From Uranotaenia lowii (lineage: Eukaryota > Arthropoda > Insecta > Diptera > Culicidae), in contig NC_073692.1 in NCBI RefSeq assembly GCF_029784155.1, positions 240,765,756 to 240,829,755 on the forward strand: a DNA stretch of 64,000 nucleotides, given 5' to 3'. A program made the translations under genes and the position numbers. Positions 20,948 to 32,126 of this stretch are shown here, piece after piece (within the stretch, counting starts at the first letter, position 1; each line of letters starts with the position of its first letter). The notes beneath the pieces are model-generated. The model was not told the origin of the DNA. It saw only the letters and a program-made list of their open reading frames with translations, and did not search any database.

Positions 20948-22711
20948 ATGCGCGATTTGAGAGAGCTCTACAGGCTAGAGGCCAACCTGTGTCGCACTTT
21001 CGAGACAGTGCGACGGTTTATTTCGAGTGCAAACACAAGTGCTGTGCGTAGTGAACTTATCGGTGCACGCATTGAACGCCTGGACGATGCGTTCAAGCAG
21101 TTTCAGTTAGTGCGTGTGTAAATCGAGCTGCAGACCGACCAGGTGACCGGGGTGGATGATCCTGACGAAGAGCTGTCGCTGATCAACGCACGAGCTGAGG
21201 AGAATTACCACATTGCCACGGAAAAAGAGGACGATTACTGTAACCTGAAGGGTGAGCTGTTACGCCTCCAGTCGTCTGCCAGCAGAGCGGAAAATGATGG
21301 TCAGACTTCAACTACCAGTACCCAGAACTCGATCGAATCGTCAGCGAGTTTGGCTCGAGTGAAGCTGCCCGAGATTCGCCTGCCAAGCTTCGGTGGACAA
21401 ATTAACCACTGGATTACTTTTCGGGACTCATTCGACAGCTTGATCAACTCCAATCACCAGCTCACGCAGATGGACAAGTTTACATACTTACGTTCCGCGC
21501 TGACAGGGGGAGCGCTTCAGGAGGTGAGCTCGATTGAGCTTTCAGCAGCTAACTACGAGATAGCATGGGCTGCCTTGAAAAACCGCTACGAAAATCGCAA
21601 GCTGACATACGTCAAATCGCTTTTTTATGTCGCGGCCATGCGCAAGGAGAGCTACGAAGAGCTGAGTAAGCTGATTGGCGATTTTGAAAAGAATCTCCAA
21701 ATGCTGCAAAAGATTGGTGAATCATCCGAAGGTTGGAGCACTCTGCTTGTTCATATGGTCTGTGTTCGTTTGGACCCGTCGACGTTACGGCACTGGGAAA
21801 CGCACCACAAATCCCGAGAAGTGCCCAAGTTTCAGGAGATGATGCGTTTTTTGAGAGACCACTGTTGCATTTTACAAACGCTTGCGCATCAACCAACAGC
21901 TGTGGATTTCCAAGTCAACCGGTCGAGGTTCGGAGTAAGCCATCCCAGTGTTCAGTTTTCTAAAAGGTGTCCATTTTGCGGTAACGAGTTCCACTCTGCC
22001 TTCCAGTGTATAAAATTCCTCAAGTGTACAGTAGAAGAACGCAGTGATTTAGTAATAAGGGCCCGACTGTGCCTGAACTGTTTATCCCCCGGTCATATGG
22101 CTCGTGTCTGTAGCAGAGGCTCATGCCATCATTGTGGATCGCGCCATCATTCACTATTGCATCCTGACCCTGTATCCTCCGTCTCGCAAATCCCTAGGAA
22201 TTCTCCGCCGTCCGTACGTCAAGCTCCGCGATCCCCACCACTGTCTCCGTCATCCCAACCGATCCCTTCTACCAGCCAACTTCCCAGACCACAAACCTCC
22301 ACATCGTTTCCGGTTATACAAATGCCAGACTACTCTGCAGACTTCTCTGAAGTCACACCACACACAATCGCACTGCCCACACGAACACACACACCATCAC
22401 GCCAAGTGCTACTGTCGACGGCCGTCGTAAGCATCCAAGACCAGTCAGGAAACTTCCGACTAGCCAGAGCCTTGTTAGATTCTGGTTCACAGTTAAACTT
22501 CATCACCACGACATTCTGCCAAAGTTTGAAGCTCCAGAGTTCCTACGATAACATAACCGTCCATGGAATCGGTGGGTCAACAATCTCGAAACAACAGGTG
22601 ACGGCATCCGTTTTTCCCCGTTGCTCGAAAATATCTTCGTTTGGGTCTTCGATGACTTTTTACGTGCTTCCTGAGATAACAACTACCCAACCAGCCAGCC
22701 ATGTTCCGTGA
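20948..22711 (+). CDS. gag: BEL-1 Gag and start of protease (nonsense-interrupted)
   Basis: This encodes the nucleocapsid polyprotein that packages element RNA, followed by the start of the aspartic protease. The ATG at 20948 (MRDLRELYRLEANLCRTF) is preferred to an upstream GTG. An in-frame TAA at 21119-21121 interrupts it, and the same frame resumes to a TGA at 22709-22711. In the long segment a DUF1759-like core (LPEIRLPSFGGQINHW) comes first, then zinc-binding CPFCGNEFHSAFQC and CLNCLSPGHMARVC with CHHCGSRHH, then a proline/serine-rich linker, then the protease active site LLDSGSQLNFIT. The frame matches that of the next fragment, so in an intact ancestor this was one continuous Gag-Pol frame. 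The gene cannot make a full protein now. Confidence 0.85.
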
Positions 22712-22714
22712 AGT

Positions 22715-23089
22715 ATGCCAGAGAATTTAGTGCTTGCTGATCCCAACTTCCATGAGCCAGGACCAATCGATATCATCATTGGTGCCCAGGCCTTCTACGA
22801 TCTGCTTTCCGATGGTCGACTCAAGATGTCTGATCATGGTCCCAGCCTACAGAATTCCGTTTTCGGTTGGATCGTGTCAGGCACTGTTCCAAAACAGAAA
22901 ATGTACATGGGTTTTCAAAAAAGATTCCAGTTGAAGTCCAAATCATCCAGCCCAATGTCAAACCCTCGTTTTACTGACTGTGTAATTCGTGTCGGCGGCC
23001 GATTGCAAAATTCACCAATTTCGATGATCCACTCCCAAAACAACAAGTTTCATCATTTGCAAAGAGGCAAACAGACGACGCCAGTCTGA
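22715..23089 (+). pseudogene. pol: BEL-1 protease tail fused to pre-integrase scrap
   Basis: This is in the same frame as the preceding Gag-protease segment, just past the TGA. The first half (ENLVLADPNF, IDIIIGAQAFYDLL, SVFGWIVSGTV) is the C-terminal DUF1758-type protease region. It then jumps abruptly, near 22930-22970, to VIRVGGRLQNSPI, a motif that in BEL/Pao polymerases lies just ahead of the H2C2 zinc finger of integrase. The second element in this window has the counterpart [10 protein letters not shown] roughly 550 codons beyond its reverse transcriptase start. All of RT and RNase H has therefore been deleted. The frame ends at 23087-23089. Confidence 0.8.
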
Positions 23090-23620
23090 GCAGGGTTCCA
23101 GCACCAAAGCCTTCAGGGGTGACGCGGTCGCGATCGGACGGGTCGGACCTGTCACCCCACCGCTAACCTTAGTTAAGTACCCATCCAATTCGAAAGTCCA
23201 GTATGGACATTTACCCGTTCTTTCGTCACAGGTTGCGGTTCGTCGTGTTGGAACTCCTCAACTCATCTTAAGCCCTTCTAACGTAGCAGCAGCAGGAGCA
23301 GTAGCAACAGCAACAACGATTTTCATAAGCATCACGTCATCATCAAAATCTTCAGTGCTTCCGGTGTAGACCGGTAGCGTTTCGTCCGGTGTTTTTTGCA
23401 TCACCCCATCAGTTGCAAAAGAGCAACCAGACGCCATTTGTCTGAGCAGAGATCAAGCTCTAAAGCAATCGGGGGTGACGCGGTCGCGATCGGACGGGTC
23501 GGACCTGTCACCCCACCACCGCCATCTGTTAAGTACCCGTCAAATTCCAACGTCCAGTTCGGACGTTTATCCGTTTTCTTCTGTACAGGTTGCGGTGCGT
23601 CGAGCTGGAACTTCCTGTCC
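23045..23620 (+). repeat. Diverged direct duplication in BEL-1 3' region
   Basis: Sequence from about 23045-23266 is repeated at about 23400-23620. Shared blocks include gtgacgcggtcgcgatcgga, gggtcggacctgtcacccca, ttaagtaccc and aggttgcggt. The spacing is about 350 bp and the copies are visibly diverged. It lies in the untranslated part before the right LTR. Confidence 0.75.
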
Positions 23621-23750
23621 TGTGTTTAAGAAACAGTCAGCGCAGTATCACCCATCGCAGAGTCCAACATGCAGCCGTGTGGATCTCAGTAGTGTAGATT
23701 TATAGAAGATAGTTTTTTTGAAATTCCCTAGTATTTCAAGGCGGCCGGTA

Positions 23751-24101
23751 TGTTCGCACAAAATATGAGACACCGTAGTTTCGGGTGTATTCGCGCCACA
23801 CCAAATTTCCTCGAAACCATATTTCGCGCCGCCTTGGTAGAATAAACGACTTCTGGTCAGTTTTGTTTGGCTGACCGAACATCCGCACAAAACGGAGAAT
23901 GAAAACCAACCAATTGGTCGGTAACAGCAATCGCGCGCAGTTGTCTGTCTTTTCTTACCTAGACAGATTCCCGTCATTCAGTGCAATAAAGTTGCAATCA
24001 ATTCCCAGTTTTGTATTCGATTTAATCTGTTAATTAAACGGGAGTGAATGTTACATTCGAATTTTGAATTTAAGTCCGAAACCTCGGAAACCGGTGAAAC
24101 A
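23751..24101 (+). repeat. BEL-1 right (3') LTR
   Basis: 351 bp, same ends as the left LTR, preceded by the purine-rich aaggcggccggta that probably primes plus-strand synthesis. It carries a 4-bp tgtc insertion relative to the left copy. Followed by the target duplication atgcc (24102-24106). Confidence 0.9.
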
Positions 24102-24106
24102 ATGCC

Positions 24107-24849
24107 TTTGTTTAAATAACTGGTTTTGAAAGACATTGGGTCTGATTTGCGTTCTGAACTCGGATCATTTGTAAGATTTTGTCTATTACCTCTTGCTTTG
24201 GTGATATGACTTTAAGAAGTTTTTAAATGAGTGAAATCAATCATTGAAAACTGATAAGCCAACAAACCTCTCTGATAAACAACATCTGATTTCGAATCTA
24301 TTAATTAACCTCCATTCAATCGAGGGTTCAAATTTCGCCTAGATATTACAGTTTCATAGATACAACACAACGGCTTTAAAACATTGAAACTTCATAACTT
24401 TTAGAAAACTCACCAACATGGTTACATTCATACATCACTAAGAATGGCCTCAATTATTTGATATTGAAGATTTTTAATCAGTTTTATAGATTTTTAGAAG
24501 ACTTCAGAACAATTTGACTTATGCTTTACCTAAGATGCAATTTGGTTTAAAACGTTCTTTAAATTTTCTAAAAATTCCCGTGTTTTGCTGAATTGGGAAA
24601 AACAAACAAATAAAAAACTTGTTATAGTCTTTTTTTAGAAGTCAAAACTTCGATAAAGCTGATAATTTTCTCTTTATTTTTGATTTTTTATTGTTCTAAA
24701 GTTTTGCTTAAAAGGTAAATAAATTTTTAAAGTGAATTTTTAGCTATTTTCAGAAGCCATCTCAAGAACAAGAGCTGAATGAAAAAATAATCTAATTACA
24801 TTTTTGAACTCAGTGCCATCAAATTAGTCAAACTCGAAAAATGTGAATT
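24107..24849. other. Unassigned AT-rich sequence
   Basis: No open frame, motif or repeat boundary recognised. Confidence 0.4.
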
Positions 24850-25290
24850 TTGTTACCTTGTGTGATAAACTCGGATCCGGATTTAGAATCCTGGTTCTGG
24901 GACATGATACCGACCTCTGCATCTTGTCCTTCTCCTAAAATCTGGATCATAATTGCTAGTTCTGATAACTATCTGTCCGAGATCCTTATCCAGGATACCG
25001 ATCTTGGATCCAGATCTCGAGTCTTGATGCTGATCCTGAATACTGATTCTGGATTCTGATCATGAATACTGATTTTGATCACCAATCCAAATACAGATTC
25101 TGATCACAATCGTGAATTTTGGTTTCTTGATTCTAGTTTTTCATACTGAGTCTGGATCTTGATTTCTGATCCCGGACTAATAATAACGGACTAATTCCTG
25201 ACTTATCCTGGTAATGACCCCTCATCGTGATCCGGATCCTAGTCCCGGACCGTAATACTGAATTCTGATCCTTGCCTGATCTTGACTTCT
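24850..25290. repeat. Degenerate minisatellite around (t)ctgatcc(t/g)gga, right part
   Basis: Units such as tgctgatcctgaatactgat, ttctggattctgatcatgaa and tgatccggatccta recur through about 440 bp. It belongs to the same motif family as 19263-19545. Confidence 0.6.
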
Positions 25291-25544
25291 GATATTTTTC
25301 CGTTTTTCTTCTTTTTATCTTCGTGGCAGTCTTGAAAACTGCTGAGCTTTTCCAAGATTTTATACTCCTTAGTTTCGAGGCGCATGCAGAAAAGTCCTTC
25401 CATAGAGATATCAGTAATAGAGAAAACCATGTGAAGGCTATTGGAAAATGTATCACTTTTAAAGGAATTTAAAATGGTCAGTTTAATGTTTTTAAAGTTT
25501 TGCTATAATTCGTGTTCAAATCTTATTATTTATATTATACTAGC
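25291..25544. other. Unassigned sequence
   Basis: Short spacer between the minisatellite and the 143-bp array; nothing recognised. Confidence 0.3.
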
Positions 25545-26840
25545 TGATCCCATACGAACTCCGTTTCGTTTTGAACTTGGAATATGTCATGAACAGTTTG
25601 TATGAAAGTCAATTGCCGAACATTTTCCAGATGCACTTCCGAATTCATTGTTAAGTAATAATTGCAAAAATATTGGACGATTACTTTTTTTGTCGTTTGC
25701 TACTAAATTTAAAATCAGGAATCAGTTGACCGTGCCAAAAACCCCCGTTTATAAATTTTGACTCGATCATTGCATAACAACGCAATTATTGCCAAAAAGT
25801 TAAACCCTTTTCGATGGCCTCTCATACAATCTTTGAAATCTGAAATTGATTGCCCTTCCCTCAATACTCCCGTGTGCAAATTTCCAAAGGAATCCATTGC
25901 ATAATAACGTCAATATTTCTAAAACAGTGAAAATTGATTAACATAGACGACCCCTTTCGTCGACCCTTGGCAAAACATTTGACATCTGAAATCGATTGCC
26001 CGTCCCCGAAAACTACCGTGTGCAAATTTTCATTCCAATCCGATGTCAAATAACAACGATATTGCAAAAATATTAAAAGGTTAATATGGACGACCCCCTT
26101 TGCCGGCCCCTTACACTGAATTTAATACCTCAAATCCATTGCTCGTCCCTCAAAACCATCGTGTACCAATTATCATCTGAATCCGATGTATAATAACGAC
26201 AATATCGCATCAAAAGTGAATAGTTAATATGGACGACCCCTTTGGCAGACCCCTTTTTTTAATTTGTATAAGTGAAATCAATTGTTTGTCCTTATAACTC
26301 CTATGTGCAAATTTTCATCCCAATCCGATGTATAGAAACGTCAATATCACTAAGATATTGAAAAGTTGATATGGACGACCCCTTTTGTCGGTCCTTTACA
26401 CTGAATTGGATACCTCAAATCGATTGCATGTCACTCAAAACTATCGTGTACCAATTTTCAGCTGAATACGATGTATAATAACACCAATATTGCAAAAACA
26501 GCAAAGAGTTGATATGGACGACCCCTTTGGCTGACGACCCCTTATACACACCTTGACACCTAAAATCAATTGCCCGTCTTTCAAAACACTCATGTGCAAA
26601 TTTTCAACACGATCCGACGAAAATTAACGTAAATATCGCGAAAACAATATTTGACTTGTATGGACGACCCCCTTCAGAAGGGGTCATCCGAAAATCTGAA
26701 AACATTTTTCATCATTCCTGGTCCTAATGAGCATCCATGCCAAATTTCAGACCTCTACCTCTTAAGACGGCTGAGTCTATAGAGGACAAACAAACAAACA
26801 TACAGAAATTGCTTCTTATACATGTAGAATATAGATATGA
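25545..26840 (+). repeat. Tandem array of a ~143-bp unit, copy 2 (inverted relative to copy 1)
   Basis: The motif gacgaccccc/t begins at 25946, 26089, 26232, 26374, 26517 and 26663, giving spacings of 143, 143, 142, 143 and 146 bp. Each unit also has a caatccgatgtataataacg-like block and a cgattgcccgtc-like block. The left edge (tactagctgatcccatacga) and right edge (gacaaacaaacaaacataca) look like the ends of a dispersed repeat rather than a centromeric satellite. It is the reverse complement of the array at 2570-3210. Confidence 0.8.
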
Positions 26841-29150
26841 CAACACATTGAATTTACTAAGATTGTTTAAAACATATATAGGTTAAAAATTTCAAGTAAA
26901 CTAAACATGTGTTACTTATCATAAACTCTGTAGTATCATACTAATTACTTACATGAAAAACATCAAGCTTTGCATCAGTGAAACTCAGCACAAAATAGGT
27001 TGAATAAATAATTTAAGGTGCTAAAATGCATGTTCTCACCATTGCCGATTTAAATTACAAATTACCACCCCGTTTAATGCAAACCGTTGAATTCCAAAGC
27101 TGATTAAAGTGTTAAATTCGGTTTGCTTAATGTTATTCCAGCCAACAAGACGACGACCGACGACGTTTGAAGTGAATTTTCACACCTCCCGTTAGCCGTT
27201 GCAATAAATTCGTTCCCAAATCGAAAACGGGAAAGCTTTCCACTCGCAGTCAAAGCTCTGGCCAGCCGCACCGGATGCCCTCGACTTCCCTCCAGACTGT
27301 TCTGTTCCCATATACAGCTTCTACAGCTTCGTGACAAAATCGAAAGTCTTTCTGTCCGCTTTGAGTGTTTTCAGGGTCTGTAAATAGCATTCCGCATAAT
27401 GGATGAATTTAATTAAAGACGACAAGTAAAATGCAGCACCCCAATATGGTGTCGTAGGTACCTGCAATTGGCATACTAACACCCGCCCACACCTACACAA
27501 CACTACTCGCTGCATACACTAACACACGCACAGTGAAGTCATATCATGTTCCGTCGAGTCTCTGGAGCGTTATAGCTCTTCATAAAATTTCAATTTCAAT
27601 CTCCATGGCCTGTCCATGGCCACTTAAGGTCGATGGCGGCCCCAAGGACCCTCTTGATGCCATGTACCCTTCTTTGGTGGCGCCTCTTGACTCTTGACTT
27701 GACGTAGCGACGCGGTCGTTACGCCGCTCATGAAAGGATTTCCTCTTAACTGAACAACCCACAAAGCAATGGGATGCATTATTTGACGACGACGAGGAAA
27801 CAAAAGGCTGAATATTAAAATCTCAAACACGGCGTCTTTTTCCACCGAAAAACTGCAGTATTTTTCAATGGGTAAGTTGAGTACTTTTCCTTGCTGGGAG
27901 ACGATATCAGGAGAAAAAAAAACCGCAAACAGGAAAACACCATAGCATGTCGTCGTCGTCGAACGGTTCTAGTTTCACTAGTTTTGGTTGCAAAGTGAAA
28001 TTTGAAAAAAAAAATCAGCTAAGCGACAACAAGAGCGCTGGTTTTGGACTGCACTCCAGCTTAAACATGAATAGAAGGAGCTTTAGCACAGAAAGCATCT
28101 CCTCATAGCAGAGCTGTGGCCAAAAACAACAAGTAAAAGTAGGAACGGAACATCAACTCTGACTAAACATAATGCAGGGAGGAAGCTGGAAGCTCCAGTT
28201 GATGATATCTTCCGGCCTGGAAATGCATTCCACTACTCGTGAGTGATTTTGTGTAGGTATGTATCGAAAGCAATTGGTTAGAGTTGAAAAAGATACATTA
28301 CGCTAAACAGTCCCAAGTCAAGTTTTTGTCTTTCCGGGATATCCTAATGATTCGATTTTTTTCTTTTGAGTAGGTATTAAAATCTAATTTCTCTTATTCC
28401 TAATGCGAATGTTAGCTTTATTTTCAAATTAATTTTTCTTACCTCACAAACAGAAATATTCACATCAATTGCTCTTAAACGGTTGAACAAAAATGCACCA
28501 ATTCAATTTTGTCGTTCAACATCGATCGTAAGGTCCCAGAAATCAGTGGGATAATTTATTCGAACACAAGTTTCAATTGTATTTAAAAGTATCTTCCTAC
28601 GTTGTGTGCCGTTTCCCCCTCATATTTTTCCGCAATTCTTTTGCTTACATAAAATCACAACAAAACTTATTCTGACTGATTTGGTACGGCGAATTTTTCC
28701 ATCCGTCGCTCTGGTGGTGCGTGTTGAGAAAATGTCCGAGTTCAGCCAAGCCTAAACAAAGTCAAAGCTGAATGGTCGCTCAACTCAAAGTTAAAACTGG
28801 AAGCACGGGAAAAGTGCGTGGCGCGAATAAAAACCCCACCGCTTCATTTTTCCCATCGCCATCATCTCTGTCACCGAAGAAAAGTAAGCCAGCCGTGACC
28901 GCCAGGTCAGAGCTCCAACAATCTTTTTTGGGTTCCTTTTCCGCGTCCACTCACCCGACTGGATCCTTCTAGAGAGCGATGACGACGTAAAAGGCGACGG
29001 CGACGACGTCAAACTTTACCCCCTCTAACGAAGTCAAATTTTTGGTGACCTATGAAGGAAAAACCATGGGCGCTGCCCAAATTGAAGACAACAATTAAAG
29101 AAAAAAAATTATCAGGAAGCTCCTGGAAGAATTACCGACTAGTGTAGTGC
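26841..29150. other. Unassigned, partly GC-richer and apparently single-copy sequence
   Basis: About 27100-27850, 27950-28260 and 28680-29050 are less AT-rich than the flanks and share no repeat with the rest of the window. A possible tiny first exon (ATG at 28172, followed by a gtgagt donor-like site near 28240) was noted but cannot be supported. This is the likeliest stretch to hold unrecognised host exons or regulatory DNA. Confidence 0.3.
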
Positions 29151-29355
29151 AGGATAGGATTTGAGTCTACGATTTTCTGCGTTCGAGACCAACGCGTTAT
29201 CGTAAAAAATGCTTCATTTAGAATTGGAAAAAACTTTTGCTCATATTGTGGCGCTCCTGGTGGACAGATTTGGAAGTTCGTGTCGGGAATTTTGTCTGCT
29301 TCACGTATATATTTTCGACATTCCGCAAATGGACTGTACTTTGTAAACAATCAAC

Positions 29356-30219
29356 ATGGAAGCCGAAAAAAAGGAAAAAATTCTGCACAGTTATTTGGGA
29401 AATCCATTGCGGTCTGCATCTAGTTTAGCTAAACAGCTGAAATTGCCCAGAAAAACTGTTTGACGCGTTACAAACGGTATAAAGAAACATTGACGAAAAT
29501 TTGGAAGCCTCAAGCCAATCTGTTGGACCGTGATTTGGCCAGCAAATTCGGTGCTGCCCATAGTGAGGAGAATTCGACTCCGGGAGTGGGGAAGGCATGA
29601 AGTCGTATCGAGCTGGCAAACAGCCAAATCGGATCATAATACAGAAAAGTGTGGCCAAAATCTGTGCTCGGAAGCAATAGAACCAGGTGCTAACCAAGTT
29701 CGTCGCGTGTCTTCTGATGGACGATGAAACCTATGTCAAAGCTGATTTCGGAGAAATTCCAGGTCAAAAAATTTACTTGGAAACCTTGAGCCATTGTTCC
29801 AACCAAATTTAAATTTGTTTTTCCGACAAATTTGCACGGAAATTTATAATTTATACCAAAAAGAGTGTCTCCAAAAACGAATTTTGCCGTTCATTCGATC
29901 CCACGACCATCCCGTAATGTTTTGGCCAGATTTGACAAGCTGTTATTAGTCGTTCAAGAATTTCCAGTTTGTTCCGAAAAACCTTAACTCACCCAACTGC
30001 CCCCAGCTCCGCCCTATTGAGAAATAATGGGCAATCATGAAGAGAAGACTCAAGGTAAAAGGAAAGGTTGCCAAAGACATCAATCAGATGAAGACCTGGT
30101 GGAATAAGATAGCTAAAACGATAAACGAAGAAGGCGGCCTAATGAGCCGTGTTACAATAAAAAATCGAGAATTATTTAAAAAAAAGTGGCAATTAATTTT
30201 GTCGATACCTTTTAATTAA
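29356..30219 (+). pseudogene. Mariner-family transposase relic, copy 1
   Basis: This is a decayed DDE transposase of the Tc1/mariner superfamily, which cuts and pastes its own element at TA sites. The N-terminus starts at ATG 29356 (MEAEKKEKILHSYLGNPL, then a helix-turn-helix-like SSLAKQLKLPRKTV) and is stopped by TGA near 29460. In other frames follow the first catalytic aspartate in MDDETYVKADF (29717), the second in MFWPDL (29917) and the glutamate in CPQLRPIEK (near 30016), which is followed by an in-frame TAA and then WAIMKRRL. The last ~60 codons (VAKDINQMKTWWNKIAKTI) run to a TAA near 30217. The second D to E interval is shortened by a small deletion. No terminal inverted repeats were found. 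Confidence 0.85.
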
Positions 30220-30496
30220 AAGTATGAAGAAAACGCTACATTTGTATAAAAAAGATCTTGAAATCAATAATAAATAACTGAAATGCAGGCAATTGTTTTC
30301 ATTCAAATTCTATCTGAAGGAAGCTGCAAGATATTTAGTGATATAGGTACCTTGTAATGCTTTGACCAGGAAAGCCGAATATTGTGCGTTCAATTCTTGT
30401 ACAGTGTAATCGAGTTTCCAGTATCGCATTTGGAATCAAGAATTCTTATGAACAGTGCAAGTTTTTTTAAAGTCTGCACTGAATTATTTCTAAGTA

Positions 30497-30576
30497 TTTC
30501 AAAGATGACATTGCAAGAAAGTTTTCCCATCATTTATTTCAAAGATGACATTGCAAGAAAGTTTTCCCATCATTTT
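30497..30576. repeat. Perfect 40-bp tandem duplication
   Basis: The 40-bp unit beginning tttcaaagatgacattgcaa occurs twice head to tail, essentially identical. This is a recent local duplication within otherwise unique sequence. Confidence 0.9.
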
Positions 30577-30964
30577 AGACACTGATTGGCTCTCTAAAAA
30601 ATTATCAATTTCTGCAATATTATATTCAGATACTCGAAGAGTTTTGAATATTCGGTAAAAAAAAACACTGCTACCGTCAAAAGTATCAGAACAGTTTTTA
30701 TATATAATTCTTGTTCGGAGAAAATTAGTTTTCTCTTGAAAATTCAAACTGAAATAAGAGAATTGAAACTAAGCGTTCAAAGTTGACATCGTAACTGATC
30801 TACCACCCACCTGAGGATTTATTGAAACGTGTACATTTTTTCAATAAACTTGAATTGTTCTTATCATTCTTTGTTTTACATCATCGGGTCTAAAATGACT
30901 AAATCAAACGTAATATTCAAAAATTGTCTTTAATGTCCCACATTTTTTTACTATTAAAGCTTTG

Positions 30965-31165
30965 TACCGTAAAACGGGTTAAGATTGATCACTTTCATCA
31001 CCTCCACTCCATCACTTTCAATATTTTTCAATAATTTTTTTTCTGTTATGGGGAATGTGACATGTTTCATATTTTTAAAACCAGGACTGGACTCCTACGA
31101 ACGTAAAACATGGTTGCAGAAATTTGTTAGACTACTTTAAATTTGACTTAAATATCGATTTCGTC
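30965..31165 (+). mobile_element. GTACCGTAAAACG-ended dispersed repeat, 5' fragment (copy A)
   Basis: Starts taccgtaaaacgggttaaga. The following ~170 bp (ggggaatgtgacatgtttca, actggactcctacga) reappear in reverse complement at about 62870-63012. Truncated at its right side, where a different repeat (gggtggccaacattttcaac) begins near 31180. Confidence 0.5.
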
Positions 31166-31746
31166 TTTGTTTAGAACATGGGTGGCCAACATTTTCAACA
31201 GGCGGGCCAAGTTTCAAAACTGAGATTGGCTGGCGGGCCAAACAACAAATTGTTCTGGAGTATTCAAAGAAAACAAATAATAACAGATTTTTTAAAAAAG
31301 CTTTTAAAAAACATTTGCCTATCGTCACATCGAGTATAGATTGATGTTAATAAGTCATTTTGGTCGCCTCATATTGTTACTAATTTTGCTACATTTGATA
31401 TGTAGTTTAAATATTACGCAATACGAAATGAATTATCCCTCCCAACTCACGTATGTACGTCAATCTTTTCATGTAATTTAAAACCTTCTCGGTTTATTTA
31501 TCCCAGAAATAACAAATCACGTGTCTACATAGGACGTTTAGTCTCCAAATATAAAAATAACCACCCATTTTCCAAAGTTTTCAAGATCACCGTTCTCCTT
31601 AGACAAATTTGATAGACAAATTAAAAAAAAGCAGAATGGAATTATTGAGAAAAAAATATCGTTGATAAGCTTTAGACATTTAAAAGAAAAAAAAATCAAC
31701 GAAATTTCGTTAAATCATCAATAATATTGATTTTTCAAAGTACAAA
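31166..31746. other. Unassigned sequence with a ggcgggcc repeat fragment
   Basis: Near 31180-31260 the phrases gggtggccaacattttcaac, aggcgggccaag and tggcgggccaaac occur, typical in style of dispersed transposon debris, but I could not find both ends. The rest is AT-rich and unrecognised. Confidence 0.3.
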
Positions 31747-32126
31747 CCAAGGTTGCCAAAATCACAGTAAAATCTGTAATTTCACAAAATTTTGAGCAAA
31801 TTTTTATCACAGAATCTGTGTCACAGAAAAAAAAAATGAAAAATTCACACATTTCACAAAATGTTTGAATTTTAATTTGATTTTGAAAATTTTAATTATT
31901 TTGGCCAATATAGAATTCAGATTTTTTAATTCCATGTAGAATGATAAAATTGGTAATTTTTGATTATTGTACCCAACGTAAATGTAAAAAAGACTCAATT
32001 TATCATGATTTTCAATAAAATTAAGTGGAATAGCATCACAGAAAACCATCACAGAATTTTTGAGTAAAATAAAAGAAAGTCAGATTTTTTTTTTCAGGAA
32101 CACAGAATTTATTTCGGCAACCTTGG
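31747..32126 (+). mobile_element. MITE of the CAAGGTTGCC-ended family, complete copy
   Basis: 380 bp, beginning ccaaggttgcc and ending ggcaaccttgg, a perfect 11-bp inverted repeat. Two further copies lie at 3250-3538 (reverse) and 7497-7880. Non-coding. No unambiguous target duplication is visible. Confidence 0.8.

Larger units (their letters stand above)
19609..24101 (+). mobile_element. BEL/Pao LTR retrotransposon, internally deleted copy (BEL-1)
   Basis: It is bounded by two near-identical LTRs with TG...CA ends and a 5-bp target duplication. The interior holds Gag with the DUF1759-type and zinc-knuckle regions, an aspartic protease segment and a scrap of the pre-integrase region, but lacks reverse transcriptase, RNase H and the integrase core. 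It is therefore ~4.5 kb rather than the 6-7 kb usual for the superfamily. The LTRs differ by one substitution and two small indels, so the insertion is young although the copy is defective. Confidence 0.9.

Noticed and set aside
28172..28242. A first coding exon (ATG followed by a gtgagt donor)
   Set aside because: Only about 23 codons, with no downstream exon in frame and no recognised peptide; such coincidences are expected by chance.
31180..31265. A complete hAT-type MITE (gggtggccaac, ggcgggcc)
   Set aside because: Only one end-like sequence was seen; no inverted partner or 8-bp duplication could be found.
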